From: DUZB01 sp963747555 | Lineage (GTDB): Bacteria; Desulfobacterota; DSM-4660; Desulfatiglandales; Desulfatiglandaceae | Direction: 5' to 3' | DNA length: 64,000 bases | Assembly: GCA_963747555.1 (NCBI GenBank) | Contig: CAVVFZ010000017.1 | Span: forward strand, 138,838-202,837 | Shown here: positions 7,858 through 17,596 of the stretch, in pieces | Layout: each line of letters opens with the position of its first letter | Position numbering within the stretch: position 1 is the stretch's first letter | Program-made: the position numbers and the translations under genes | The notes under the pieces: generated by a model | Seen by the model: the letters and a program-made list of their open reading frames with translations, nothing else | Told to the model about the DNA's origin: nothing | The model's database searches: none

Positions 7858-9765
7858 TTAATATTTTTCGGCCCTTTGACAGAAATTCTTAGCCTCCTTG
7901 AAAATCCCAGAGGAGTCCAATCCGTACTTTTTCTTCAATTCAGCGGGAGAACCCTGTTCCACAAACTTATCCGGCAGGCCCATCCTTCTTACCAAAACGT
8001 CGTCCAGGCATTCATCATTGAAGAACTCCAGGATGGCGCTTCCGAAACCACCGCTTCTGGTGTTTTCTTCCACCACCAGGACACGCCCGCAAGCAGATGC
8101 AATTTCAAGGAGTTTTCGATCCAGAGGTTTTGCAAACCGGCAGTTTATCACCCCGGCATTCAGGCCTTCCCCTGCAAGCATTTCCGCAGCGTCCAGGGAA
8201 GGGTAGACCATGGAACCAAAGGCGAAAATCGCAAGATCTTTTCCCTCTCTGAGCACTTCGGCCTCTCCCATGGGAATCAGTTGATACTCGGAATCCAGAG
8301 GAACCCCTACGCCATTGCCGCGGGGATATCGAATGGCGATGGGGCCTTCATGCCGGAGGGCGGTGTAGAGCATACTCCTGAGTTCATTCTCATCCTTGGG
8401 GGCCATGAGGACCATGTTGGGCAGACTTCTGAGATAGGTAATATCAAATTGCCCGTGATGGGTAGGCCCATCTTCCCCAACAAGCCCCCCACGGTCGATT
8501 GCGAAAATCACGGGAAGATTTTGCAGGCACACATCATGAACGATCTGATCAAAAGCCCGCTGCAAAAAGGTGGAATAGATGGTTACCACCGGCCTGAAGT
8601 CTTCCGTGGCAAGACCGGCCGCAAAAGTAACCGCGTGCTGTTCCGCTATACCCACGTCCAGGAATCTTTCCGGATAAATCTTCGCAAATTCGGACAGGCC
8701 GGTTCCTTCAGGCATGGCTGCCGTAATGGCAAAAAGCTTCAGATTTTCTCTGGCAAGGTCAACCATGGTGTCGCCGAAGACTTTTGTATAGGATGGTGGA
8801 ACTTCAGGCCTGCCTTTTGGAGGAAAACCCGTCGGGATCTCAAATGACCCCACCCCATGGTAATGCGCGGGGTCTTTCTCGGCAAATTCATATCCCTTTC
8901 CCTTCACGGTCAGGACATGGACAAGAATCGGCCCTTCCAGGTGGCAGGTGTTGTTGAACGTTTCAATCAACCGATCAAGACGGTGGCCATCGATTGGTCC
9001 CACATATTTGAACTTGAAGGCTTCAAACATCATGCCGGGCGTAAAGAAAGTGATAAAGGAATCCTCGCTTTTTCGAACAAAATTGAGGATGTTTTCTCCC
9101 ACCCCCGGGAGGGACTTGATGAAGTTTTCCAGATCCTTTTTCAGGTTCACGAATCTTTTTCCGGTCATCTTACGGCTGATAAAGGACGAGAAGGCGCCCA
9201 CGTTTGGAGCAATAGACATGGCATTATCGTTCAGGACCACAATCAGATCCTTCTCCATGTGCCCAGCCTGGTTCAGACCCTCAAACGCCATACCGGCCGT
9301 CATAGACCCATCACCGATAACGGATATGACTTTGCGTTTTTCCCCCTTCAGCGCTTTCGCCGTGGATATGCCCAGACCCGCAGAAATGGATGTACTGCTG
9401 TGCCCCGTGTCAAATGTGTCATAGGGGCTCTCCGATCTCTTTGGAAAACCACTGATCCCTCCATACGTCCTCAGAGTGTGAAAACGGTCCCGCCTTCCGG
9501 TAATCAGCTTGTGCGCATAGGCCTGGTGTCCCACATCCCAGATAATTTTGTCCAAAGGAGTATCAAACACATAATGAAGGGCGATGGCCAGTTCCACCGT
9601 GCCGAGGCTGGGCGCCAGGTGTCCGCCGGTCTTGGAGGTTGTTTCAACGATTTTCTTTCGAATTTGTTCGGCAAGGTCCCGGAGGTCTTCCAATGACAGC
9701 TCCTTAAGATCCGCCGGGCTGTTGATGTTGTCTAAGAGATTTCCTTTTTCACTGAGGTCGGTCAT
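7858..9765 (-). CDS. dxs: 1-deoxy-D-xylulose-5-phosphate synthase
   Basis: A 635-residue thiamine-diphosphate enzyme that condenses pyruvate and glyceraldehyde-3-phosphate, the first step of the MEP isoprenoid pathway. Visible family signatures are GGHLAPSLGTVELAIALH near the N-terminus, the ThDP motif GDGSMTAGMAFEG...NDN, the transketolase-type GIAEQHAVTFAAGLA and a C-terminal transketolase domain (LVVEENTRSGGFGSAI). It overlaps ispA by 4 bases. With ispA it supplies precursors for quinones and undecaprenyl carriers. Confidence 0.97.
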   Translation of the reverse strand: MTDLSEKGNLLDNINSPADLKELSLEDLRDLAEQIRKKIVETTSKTGGHLAPSLGTVELAIALHYVFDTPLDKIIWDVGHQAYAHKLITGRRDRFHTLRTYGGISGFPKRSESPYDTFDTGHSSTSISAGLGISTAKALKGEKRKVISVIGDGSMTAGMAFEGLNQAGHMEKDLIVVLNDNAMSIAPNVGAFSSFISRKMTGKRFVNLKKDLENFIKSLPGVGENILNFVRKSEDSFITFFTPGMMFEAFKFKYVGPIDGHRLDRLIETFNNTCHLEGPILVHVLTVKGKGYEFAEKDPAHYHGVGSFEIPTGFPPKGRPEVPPSYTKVFGDTMVDLARENLKLFAITAAMPEGTGLSEFAKIYPERFLDVGIAEQHAVTFAAGLATEDFRPVVTIYSTFLQRAFDQIVHDVCLQNLPVIFAIDRGGLVGEDGPTHHGQFDITYLRSLPNMVLMAPKDENELRSMLYTALRHEGPIAIRYPRGNGVGVPLDSEYQLIPMGEAEVLREGKDLAIFAFGSMVYPSLDAAEMLAGEGLNAGVINCRFAKPLDRKLLEIASACGRVLVVEENTRSGGFGSAILEFFNDECLDDVLVRRMGLPDKFVEQGSPAELKKKYGLDSSGIFKEAKNFCQRAEKY

Positions 9766-10679
9766 TTCTTCCTCTCAATAATATATCGGGCAATTTGACG
9801 GAGAGGCTCTGCATTGTTGCCGAAACCCGACAGATCCCTGATGGCGTCCTGAATCAGGTCCGATTGAATTCTTTTTGATTCATCAAGCCCTAACACTGCG
9901 GGATAAGTCATCTTTCCTTTATTCTCATCCGCTCCGGTCTGTTTTCCAAGGAGCTCGCTATCCCCTTCTATATCCAGGATGTCATCTGCAATCTGAAAAG
10001 CAAGCCCTGCTTTTTGCCCATAGGAGCGAATCCGTCCGATAGCATCCTCTCCTGCTTCCGCAAGAATTGCCCCCGCGGTAACGGATGCCGTAATCAACGC
10101 GCCCGTTTTTCGGGCATGCATATATTTTACCGTCTCCAAATCGGGCTCTTTGCCTTCCGACTGGATATCCACGACCTGTCCCCCCACCATTCCCTCATAT
10201 CCTGCGGCGAGGGATATCAGCTGAACGGCCTGAACAAGCACGGCGGGGGAGACCCTTTTGGAGATCTCTTTCGAAGTCATCATGCGAAAGGCCTCAGTCA
10301 GGAGGCCATCTCCAGCCAACAAGGCCATCGCATCCCCGAACACTTTGTGATTTGTCGGTTTTCCCCGCCTGAAATCATCATTGTCCATGACGGGAAGGTC
10401 GTCATGGATCAGAGAATAGGTATGGATCAGTTCCAGTGAACAGGCAACGTGAATCACATCTTCCTGGCTTCCTCCGACAGCCTCGCATCCAGCTATGCAC
10501 AGGATGGGACGCAGTCGCTTGCCTCCCGCAAACAGGCTGTATTTCATCGCGGAAATCAGATCGGCAACAGGGCCTTCAGCCTTCGGAAACCAGGCCGTGA
10601 GGGCTCCATCCACTGCCGCCCGCTTATCACTCAAATAGGCCTTCAGGTTGAAAATGTTTTCATCCTCCATGGCCTTCAT
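9762..10679 (-). CDS. ispA: Polyprenyl diphosphate synthase (FPP/GGPP type)
   Basis: 305 residues of the all-helical short-chain prenyl synthase fold. The first aspartate-rich motif is DDLPVMDNDD (from residue 93) and the second is DDILDIEG; the substrate-binding GGKRLRPIL precedes them. The two-residue insertion in the first motif is typical of bacterial FPP/GGPP synthases. Product length cannot be settled from sequence; the symbol follows the xseB-ispA-dxs context. It overlaps xseB and dxs by 4 bases each. Confidence 0.93.
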   Translation of the reverse strand: MKAMEDENIFNLKAYLSDKRAAVDGALTAWFPKAEGPVADLISAMKYSLFAGGKRLRPILCIAGCEAVGGSQEDVIHVACSLELIHTYSLIHDDLPVMDNDDFRRGKPTNHKVFGDAMALLAGDGLLTEAFRMMTSKEISKRVSPAVLVQAVQLISLAAGYEGMVGGQVVDIQSEGKEPDLETVKYMHARKTGALITASVTAGAILAEAGEDAIGRIRSYGQKAGLAFQIADDILDIEGDSELLGKQTGADENKGKMTYPAVLGLDESKRIQSDLIQDAIRDLSGFGNNAEPLRQIARYIIERKK

Positions 10680-10915
10680 CCTCCACTGCCTTCATCCTCT
10701 ACGTCAAAGATGGCTTCTCGATATTTCCCACTCTCTTTCTCAAGCATGGTCACCTTCTTCTCCGCGGATTCCAGCTCATCGGAGCAGAATTTGGATAAAG
10801 CCATCCCTTCCTCAAAGACTTTCAGGGAATCTCCAAGGGTCAACTCGCCTTCCTCCAGGTTTCGAACGATTTCTTCCAGTCTCGCTATAGCTTTTTCAAA
10901 CGTTTTTGCGGCCAT
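10676..10915 (-). CDS. xseB: Exodeoxyribonuclease VII small subunit
   Basis: 79 residues, the normal length, with the diagnostic FEKAIARLEEIVRNLE and LEEGELTLGDSLKVFEEGM. The small subunit forms a complex with XseA, which is not encoded in this window. It is the first gene of the minus-strand operon xseB-ispA-dxs-tlyA-HD-GYP, overlapping ispA by 4 bases. The 286 bases upstream (10916-11201) hold no other gene and should contain the operon promoter; no clear consensus was found. Confidence 0.93.
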   Translation of the reverse strand: MAAKTFEKAIARLEEIVRNLEEGELTLGDSLKVFEEGMALSKFCSDELESAEKKVTMLEKESGKYREAIFDVEDEGSGG

Positions 10916-11201
10916 TCTTTTTCCAATGCCTAAAATCTTCTTTTTTGAGTATTTTTAAGTTCCTGCTTTTTGCCCCTGTTTCATTTCAAGTGGTTCAGTC
11001 ATCACGGACAGAAACTCCTTTTCGAACAAGGGAGTATAGGTTCTTTTGTTTGCATTATCAAGGTTAAATTTCCGATGAGTCCGGATCAGCTCAAAGGGAC
11101 ACGGGCTTCACACATGCCCTGTAAAATTGGATATTTCGAACCCCCATTGATTCAAAAAGCAAAAAAGGTAAGAACCCCAAATTGCTGATAAAGGAGACGC
11201 C

Positions 11202-11366
11202 ATGGGAATCATCGGCTGCGACCTCATCGAATGGTGCAGGGGCCGCCTTGCCGGATATAAAGTCCCCCAGTATATCGAATTCCGCGATATGCTCCCCAAA
11301 TCCAAGGTGGGAAAACTCCTCAGGAGGAAAATCCGGAGCGAGGAAGAGCGCAGGAAAGGGGCATGA
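11202..11366 (+). pseudogene. Orphan C-terminal piece of an acyl-CoA (AMP-forming) ligase
   Basis: A 54-codon frame encodes the last part of an AMP-binding acyl-CoA ligase: LIEWCRGRLAGYKVP, then YIEFRDMLPKSKVGKLLRR, which includes the invariant catalytic lysine region (PKSKVGK). The rest of the roughly 500-residue enzyme is absent. A well-placed ribosome site (AAAGGAGACG) lies directly before ATG 11202, so the fragment could be translated. A deletion remnant is the likelier explanation; a dedicated small protein is less likely. Confidence 0.75.
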
Positions 11367-11515
11367 TGATCCTGTCTTTCCTTGCACTTTTTCATTACCC
11401 CCTGCCCGGATACAGATCTTTACTTTCCCCCCTTTTTGCGCTATAGCGTTGCTCGAATCCTGCCGTTCTCTGCATCTCCGCGTGAGACGGCAAATGGGAA
11501 AGAAAAATAACGCTT

Positions 11516-14500
11516 ATGGCCGCAAATTCCGAAACAGGGACCAAATGCCCCTCGCTGATCCAGGCGGAAATCACCCATTGTCTGCTGGAGAAGGATGGAC
11601 ATTCCGAGATCTTGTTTCATCTTTCCAATGATCCCGCACGCAAAGATTACCATATCCGTCTTCCGGTGGAATTCAAGGAAACCGCTCTCGTTACGGAGAT
11701 GTTGCTACACAGGAAACCTGATCGGAAGGTACGGGCAAATTTCCTGCACATGGAATGGGTGTGTGGCGGTTTTGCCGTGCCGAATCTGCATTCCGGTTCC
11801 ACAAGTCAAATCCCGCTTATCGTGTTGGAACCTCATTGGCTCATCAATGTGACCACACTCACCAATTTTGATTTCTGTCAGCGAAATTATTTCCTCGAAC
11901 GCTACATGCTCAAGAGGCAGAATTCGCCCATGATGCGCGGAACCTTCGTTCATGAGGTCTTCGACCATATGGTTCAGTGCGGGAACGATGTTTCCGACCT
12001 GCGCCGGGAATGCTCCGCCTCACTCACAGACCAGGCGCTGAACCTTGCGTTCCTGGGGATATCCCCATGGGAGCTTTATGCCGATGCAAAAAACCATCTG
12101 AATGGGTTGTTTAAAGGTCTGCGGAACCAGGACGTGCTGGATATGAAGCAGATCGAAGAAATCCACCCGGAAAGATATATCATCAATCCCCAGATCGGGC
12201 TCAAAGGCAGAATCGATCTTATTTTCAAACACAGGGATGGGCGGAAACAGGCCGTCGAGTTAAAGACTTCAAAGCCGTGGGGAAGGGACGTACAGCCCGG
12301 CCATACGCTTCAAGTGCATGCCTACCACCTCCTCATGATGGAGAAGGGGGAAGAGCGATTGGCGCCACCCATGGTCATCTATTCCGGAGAAGCCGCAAAA
12401 AGAGTCTCCAATGGAGAAAAGATCCCGCGCGGTTTCTGGAATTACCTGTTCCGGGAGGCTCCTTTCACCAAATTTGATGCCATCGAGATGATGAATAAGC
12501 GCAACCTCATTGTTTCGGCCGATACGCTCATGCATCTGGAATTTGCAAAAAACCCCAACAAGTGCCGAGGGTGCGCTGGAATGGGAAAGGGAGTTCACTG
12601 CTCTTTTCTGCACGACCTGGGCCTCAAAGGAGGTCGGGAAAGATCTATGACCTTAACCCGCCCCCCCGGCGAACCAATGCAGGTTCCCGACAAGGAGACT
12701 GTAAAGTGGTTTATCCGATATAACGAGGCCTTAGCCTCAGAATTTGCAGCAGTAAAGGAAGAACCGGGACGGTATCTCTCCCTGCCGGAGGAAGATCGTC
12801 TGGAAACCGGGTTTTGCCTGCGCCTTCAAAAGACCGGTGAAATCGATGAAAAAGGTATTTTGTGCCTGGAAAGTTCGGGGAGCAATGAATCGGAATTAAG
12901 AGAAGGAGATCCGTGCCTTCTCAGCAACGAACACGGTCCGGTTCAAGGGGAGTGCCTTGAGGTTCATATCACGCAAGTGGACAATCGAAGGATTTTCATT
13001 CGAATACCCAAGAATATAAGGCGGCTCTGGTTTGAGCCGTGCTTTCTGGACAGACACCCCAGCGAATCTCATTTCGAAAGAAATTTTGCCTCCCTCTATG
13101 CCCTGATCAACAAAGAGGCTGCGAACTATGAAAATCTCCGCTTCCTTCGGGATTTTCTCATTTACGGCAAAAAGTCGGTTCCTCCCGACATACTGCCCCA
13201 CATGCCTGGAGTCCCTGACTTTATTCCCGAAAAGCCGGATTTCCTCTTGCATCCGGCCCAGAAAGCCGCTGTGCAATTTGCATGCGGACCGGGAAAACTG
13301 CTTTTAATTCAGGGCCCTCCGGGAACTGGAAAGACCTGCACCGTGGCCCACATCCTGCGGGCCCTGCACGGCCAGGGAAAGCGCATCCTGGTAGGGACCT
13401 TTACCCACCGGGCCTCGGATGAACTGATGAAGAAGCTCACCGAATTCGCCCCCCATGTGCCTTTTGCAAAGCTTGGACGGGTTGAATCGATCACGGAGGA
13501 TTTGCGAAGCCATGTATTGGCAGGGAACCTTTCCCGCGATTTGAATGAGAGAGAGTCAAACCCGGGAAAGGATGCCGTATGCTCTTGCGCTGAAATTGAA
13601 TACCGGAAAGCGCGTGAACTGATCCGGGAACACACGGTTTTTATCGCAACCACACACGCCTGGATGTCGGGGAAATATGATGCCCTCGCTTCTCGGAACG
13701 AGAATGCAGACCTTTTTGATGTAGCTGTCATCGATGAAGCCTCTCAAGTCATCCTGCCGCAGATGATCGGCACATTGCGCCTGGCAAAGAAATGGATTCT
13801 CGTGGGGGATCATAAGCAGTTACCGCCTGTCGTCCAGTCCGCCAAAGCCGCGCTGCTGAAGAAAACATTGTTTGAAGAGTTGTTTGAAAATCTTCCTGAT
13901 GACCCATCCGTCAAGATCCGTCTCCAGGAACAGCATCGCATGCCGGCCGTGCTTGCGGCCTTTGTCTCTCGTCAGTTTTACGACGATCGGCTTTTAACTC
14001 TGCAAAAAGACCGGAAACTGGCTGTGGTTCCTGGTCCCAAATTCAGGAATATTCTGGATGACACAAAGCGGATCATGCTCCTTCATGTCCCTTCCCCAGT
14101 TGGAGGAAACCGTTGTTACCGCCAGTCCTCTTCCGAAGCAGAACTGATCTGCAAAATGGTCAGGGAATATGATAAAGCAGCATTTGACTTCAGAGGCAAT
14201 GGGACCTCCCGGATCGGGATCATCGCTCCTTTCCGCGCACAGGTCTCGGCCTTACGAAGGAGATTGGAGCAGACTTTCGGAGATCCGGCAATGGCACAAC
14301 AGATGGTGGACACTGTAGATCGATTTCAGGGTGATGAGCGGGACATCATCTTTCTCTCCACGTGCATGCCTCCTCGAGAAAAAGAGATTCCACTTCTCTA
14401 CCGGGACATGCGCCGGATCAATGTGGCGCTCTCCCGGGCAAGGGTAAAGCTGGTGGTTGTCGGGGATATGAATCTCCTCAAACGTATCGAGGTTTTCAGA

Positions 14501-14596
14501 AATCTCGTGGAGTATGTGCAAGACCATCCTGAACAATGCGGGTATGTGGATGTCGACGGCGTGGAAACAGACATCATGGCGGAATGGGGTGGCTAA
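11516..14596 (+). CDS. Dna2-like Fe-S nuclease / SF1 helicase fusion
   Basis: 1026 residues. The N-terminal half holds a RecB/Cas4-type PD-(D/E)XK nuclease: RGTFVHE (H146), GRIDL (D234), ELK (E248, K250), then LQVHAY (Q266, Y270). Four cysteines are placed as in Fe-S nucleases: C121 before the core, and C350, C353, C362 after it. A roughly 200-residue linking region follows. The C-terminal SF1 helicase has Walker A GPPGTGKT (600-607), Walker B VIDEAS (738-743), motif III VGDHKQLPP, motif V TVDRFQGDE and motif VI NVALSRAR. Domain order matches eukaryotic Dna2, which processes 5' flaps and resected ends. A replication or repair role is inferred; no defence genes are adjacent. It appears monocistronic. 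Confidence 0.9.
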   Translation: MAANSETGTKCPSLIQAEITHCLLEKDGHSEILFHLSNDPARKDYHIRLPVEFKETALVTEMLLHRKPDRKVRANFLHMEWVCGGFAVPNLHSGSTSQIPLIVLEPHWLINVTTLTNFDFCQRNYFLERYMLKRQNSPMMRGTFVHEVFDHMVQCGNDVSDLRRECSASLTDQALNLAFLGISPWELYADAKNHLNGLFKGLRNQDVLDMKQIEEIHPERYIINPQIGLKGRIDLIFKHRDGRKQAVELKTSKPWGRDVQPGHTLQVHAYHLLMMEKGEERLAPPMVIYSGEAAKRVSNGEKIPRGFWNYLFREAPFTKFDAIEMMNKRNLIVSADTLMHLEFAKNPNKCRGCAGMGKGVHCSFLHDLGLKGGRERSMTLTRPPGEPMQVPDKETVKWFIRYNEALASEFAAVKEEPGRYLSLPEEDRLETGFCLRLQKTGEIDEKGILCLESSGSNESELREGDPCLLSNEHGPVQGECLEVHITQVDNRRIFIRIPKNIRRLWFEPCFLDRHPSESHFERNFASLYALINKEAANYENLRFLRDFLIYGKKSVPPDILPHMPGVPDFIPEKPDFLLHPAQKAAVQFACGPGKLLLIQGPPGTGKTCTVAHILRALHGQGKRILVGTFTHRASDELMKKLTEFAPHVPFAKLGRVESITEDLRSHVLAGNLSRDLNERESNPGKDAVCSCAEIEYRKARELIREHTVFIATTHAWMSGKYDALASRNENADLFDVAVIDEASQVILPQMIGTLRLAKKWILVGDHKQLPPVVQSAKAALLKKTLFEELFENLPDDPSVKIRLQEQHRMPAVLAAFVSRQFYDDRLLTLQKDRKLAVVPGPKFRNILDDTKRIMLLHVPSPVGGNRCYRQSSSEAELICKMVREYDKAAFDFRGNGTSRIGIIAPFRAQVSALRRRLEQTFGDPAMAQQMVDTVDRFQGDERDIIFLSTCMPPREKEIPLLYRDMRRINVALSRARVKLVVVGDMNLLKRIEVFRNLVEYVQDHPEQCGYVDVDGVETDIMAEWGG

Positions 14597-14648
14597 TCTT
14601 ACTACATCCAAACCCTGTAAATTTTAATAGGACACGAAGGAGCACTGA

Positions 14649-16082
14649 ATGATCACAGGAACCGAGTTGGATGTCTTTTTAAAACCGAAGTCCGTAGCGG
14701 TTGTGGGTGCAACGGAACGCCCCGGATCCTGGGGTTCTTTTATCATGGAGGGCCTTCTCTCCAGGGCCTATTCGGGGAAGATCTACCCTGTCAACCGGAA
14801 GGTCGATCATGTCTACGGTATCACGGCCTACAGTGAGGTCGGAGCGTTGCCCGATTCCCCGGATCTGGCCATCCTCACCATCCCGGCCGAAGCTGTCAGA
14901 CATGTGATTGAAGCGTGTGGGCGGAAAGGCGTCAAAGGAATCACCATCATTTCAGCCGGCTACGGAGAAGCCGTTGACAATGGGAAGGAAAGGGAACAGG
15001 AACTGGTGACCCTTGCCCACTCTTACGGTATGCGCCTCTTGGGTCCGAACGTGAGCGGTACATTCGACCTGGAAGCGGAGTTTAACGGCTCCGCTTCGCC
15101 CGAAAGGCATCTGGTAAAAAGCAGGCTTGCCGCCGTTTGTCAGGGAGGCTACGCCATTTATGACCTGCTGGCGCACGCCTTTTTCAAGGGGATGGGCGTG
15201 GGAAAATTTGTCCATACAGGGAATGAATCGGATCTGACCACGACGGATTTTCTGGAGCATTTGGGACGGGACCCCGACGTGGAGGCTATTCTGATGTATG
15301 TGGAGGCCATCAAGGAAGGAAAACGATTCCTGGAAGTGGCCCGGGAGATATCCAAGACGAAGCCCATCGTAATGTATAAGGCCGGCAGATCGGGAGCGGC
15401 CTCGCGAGCGGCCAAGAGCCACACCGGCGCATTGTCCGGCGTTTATGACATCTATAAAGGCGCCCTTGCCCAGGCCCACATCCTTCTCTCTCCCACCATG
15501 GAACTCCTGATCCCCTTGGGGCATGCCCTCATTGAACGGCCTCCCATGAAGGGCAATCGGGTCGCCATCCTGACCATGGGGGGGTCGTGGGGAGTAGCCC
15601 TGAGCGATACCCTGGAAACAGAGGGGCTTGGCGTTCCGGAATTCAGTAAGCCGCTTCAGTCCGAGTTGAGAAGGTTGGGAATGCCTGTCCGGGCCTCCGT
15701 AAAAAATCCGGTGGACATCGGGGCTTCGGGGCTTTTTTTCAACAAGGAACTGCTTCTGGATCTGGGCCGCCATATCTTAAAGTCAGGCGAAGCAGACGCG
15801 ATCATACTGCATGGCATGGGCCGACCTGGTATGTTGGACGAGAATGCGCCGGAACGTCTCCGACTGTTTTTGGAGATCAATAAAGAGATCATACGCGGCT
15901 ACGGTAAGTTGGAAAAGGAATACGGCGTTCCCGTCTTTATCGGGAGTATTTTCGCCCCATGCGAAAGCCAGGTGATCCATGATCTCAATAAAGAGGGGAT
16001 CAGGGTCTACGATCGGCTCGATGAAATCGCGCAGATCCTGTCTCTGATGTATCTATCCGATCGTCGCCAAAAGGGTGCTTGA
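14649..16082 (+). CDS. CoA-binding acyl-CoA synthetase (ADP-forming), alpha-type subunit
   Basis: 477 residues related to the alpha part of NDP-forming acyl-CoA synthetases: a CoA-binding Rossmann domain (KSVAVVGATERPGSWGSF), succinyl-CoA ligase-like domains (VCQGGYAI, FVHTGNESD, ILTMGGSWG) and a probable phosphorylated histidine in KSHTGALSG. The ATP-grasp beta domain is missing from this protein and from its neighbours, so a partner encoded elsewhere is inferred. ATG 14649 has an AAGGAG site upstream. Next to an acyl-CoA dehydrogenase, it points to acyl or aromatic acid activation coupled to ATP. Confidence 0.85.
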   Translation: MITGTELDVFLKPKSVAVVGATERPGSWGSFIMEGLLSRAYSGKIYPVNRKVDHVYGITAYSEVGALPDSPDLAILTIPAEAVRHVIEACGRKGVKGITIISAGYGEAVDNGKEREQELVTLAHSYGMRLLGPNVSGTFDLEAEFNGSASPERHLVKSRLAAVCQGGYAIYDLLAHAFFKGMGVGKFVHTGNESDLTTTDFLEHLGRDPDVEAILMYVEAIKEGKRFLEVAREISKTKPIVMYKAGRSGAASRAAKSHTGALSGVYDIYKGALAQAHILLSPTMELLIPLGHALIERPPMKGNRVAILTMGGSWGVALSDTLETEGLGVPEFSKPLQSELRRLGMPVRASVKNPVDIGASGLFFNKELLLDLGRHILKSGEADAIILHGMGRPGMLDENAPERLRLFLEINKEIIRGYGKLEKEYGVPVFIGSIFAPCESQVIHDLNKEGIRVYDRLDEIAQILSLMYLSDRRQKGA

Positions 16083-16214
16083 CTGCTTATGATCTATTTA
16101 GTTGCCGGTTTTATTGGACTGTATCTACACGAAGGATGTTTGGGACAGGCGAATTATTGTTTTTTTATCATTTCATGGACGTCCCGAAGGACGACAATAG
16201 CATAAGGAGCCGTC

Positions 16215-17380
16215 ATGGATTTCATCATTCCCAAGGATTTGGCCGAGGAAGTCCGAATGTTCGATACCTTTCTCCACCAGGAAAGTACGCCCGGATTTAA
16301 CGGCCTGGTACGAAGAAGGAGCGATCCCCCGTTCCTTGCATGTGGCCATGGGGGAGAAAGGCTGGCTGGGATTTGAGTTCAAAAACAATCGCCTAATCAA
16401 GTCTTCCGCCCTGAAAGATGCTCTGCTGGCGGAGCGGATGGCAGCTCTTTCGCCGGGACTGACGGTGGCGACCCTTGCCCACGCGGGTTTGGGATTACTA
16501 GGTCTTTGGCTTTTCGCCGGAGATTTCCTGATCCGGAAATATGCTGAAGCCGGCTGCCCGGGGCAAGACACTGCTCTGTCTGGGAAATACCGAAACCGGT
16601 GCGGGGAGCGATGTGGCAGGAGTTTCCATGAGCGCGAACAAGGTAGAGGAAGGCTGGATTTTGAACGGGACAAAAGCCTATGTCACCAGCGGATATCTCA
16701 GCGACATGGCGATCTTCACGGCGGTTTCAGATCCACAGGCAGAACGGAACGAACGAATGTCCATGTTTATGGTGGATCTCAACGCAAAAGGCGTTACCAG
16801 AAAAAAACTGCACAAACAGGTCTGGATACCATCCGACCTCACCAGAATCACGCTTGAAAACGTCTTCGTGCCGGATGACCATCTTCTGGGAAAGCGGGGC
16901 CGTGGACTGCAACAGGTGTTATCCATTTTCACCCACAGCCGGGTGTCCATCAGCGCGCTCACACTGGGAACGGCTCTGGGTGCTTTTGAAACAGCTCTGG
17001 ATCATGCCCGAAGAAGAAAAATATTCGGGAGACCTATTGTGGAATTTCAGGCAAAGGAGTTTGAAATCGCGGATCTTTACACGAAGATGGAATCCGCCAG
17101 ACTTATGCTCTGGAAAGCCTGTTGGGCCATGGACAGGAATGAGGATTTTCGACTGGATGCGTCCATGGCGAAATATCTGACGGTCATGGTCGCCAGGGAG
17201 GTAACCACCTGGGCCGCCGACCTCTTCGGTGGGGCATCCGTCATGTTCGAGCACCCCATTCACAAGTTCCCAATGGACGCATGGGCGGCATCCCTGGGTG
17301 AGGGGACACAGGACGTTCAGAAGTTGATTATATTTCGCGAGGTCATGAAAAGGTATCAAAAAGCCGTCCCTGCCTCCTGA
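16215..17380 (+). pseudogene. Acyl-CoA dehydrogenase, two frameshifts
   Basis: Three consecutive frames together make one acyl-CoA dehydrogenase of about 387 residues. ATG 16215 (AAGGAG upstream) opens MDFIIPKDLAEEVRMFD. The frame changes by one base near 16282, where removing one A gives HQEVRPDLTAWYEEG, and again near 16541, where removing one base gives RKYLKPAARGKTLLCL. The rest is intact: GNTETGAGSDVAG flavin region, GTKAYVTSGYLSD, DHARRRKIFGRPI and the catalytic-base region GEGTQDVQ. It would oxidise an acyl-CoA to the enoyl-CoA with an electron-transfer flavoprotein. Two single-base insertions mean either sequence errors or a pseudogene. Confidence 0.88.
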
Positions 17381-17481
17381 GAATTGTCCGACAACATGTT
17401 GGTAATTCGCAATCCATTCGGATCGTCTTCAAGCGATTCCAGGATGTATCGAGGAAACATTCATTCTGTTGTTAGACAGTT

Positions 17482-17596
17482 AACAGTTGATGGTCCCGTA
17501 AAAAGTCAAAAATGGCAAAATCGGCATTAATAATATCAACGGGTTACATCAACACAAACAGTGAAAATCGGACTTTTTACGGGACCATCAACAGTT
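17482..17596. mobile_element. Miniature inverted-repeat element with 7-bp target duplication
   Basis: A 101-bp element (17489-17589) is bounded by perfect 19-bp terminal inverted repeats, GATGGTCCCGTAAAAAGTC at the left and its exact reverse complement at 17571-17589. The direct repeat AACAGTT flanks it on both sides (17482-17488 and 17590-17596), the expected mark of transposition. It has no coding capacity, so it would be mobilised in trans. The rest of the 17381-17855 gap holds no gene. Confidence 0.8.

Noticed and set aside
7555..8847. A 430-codon plus-strand open frame
   Set aside because: It lies antisense to dxs, whose protein is strongly conserved; the frame shows no family resemblance and reflects codon bias of the true gene.
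11516..14596. Reading the nuclease-helicase as a CRISPR Cas4 or a known defence system
   Set aside because: No cas genes, repeats or other defence genes adjoin it; domain order fits Dna2 better.
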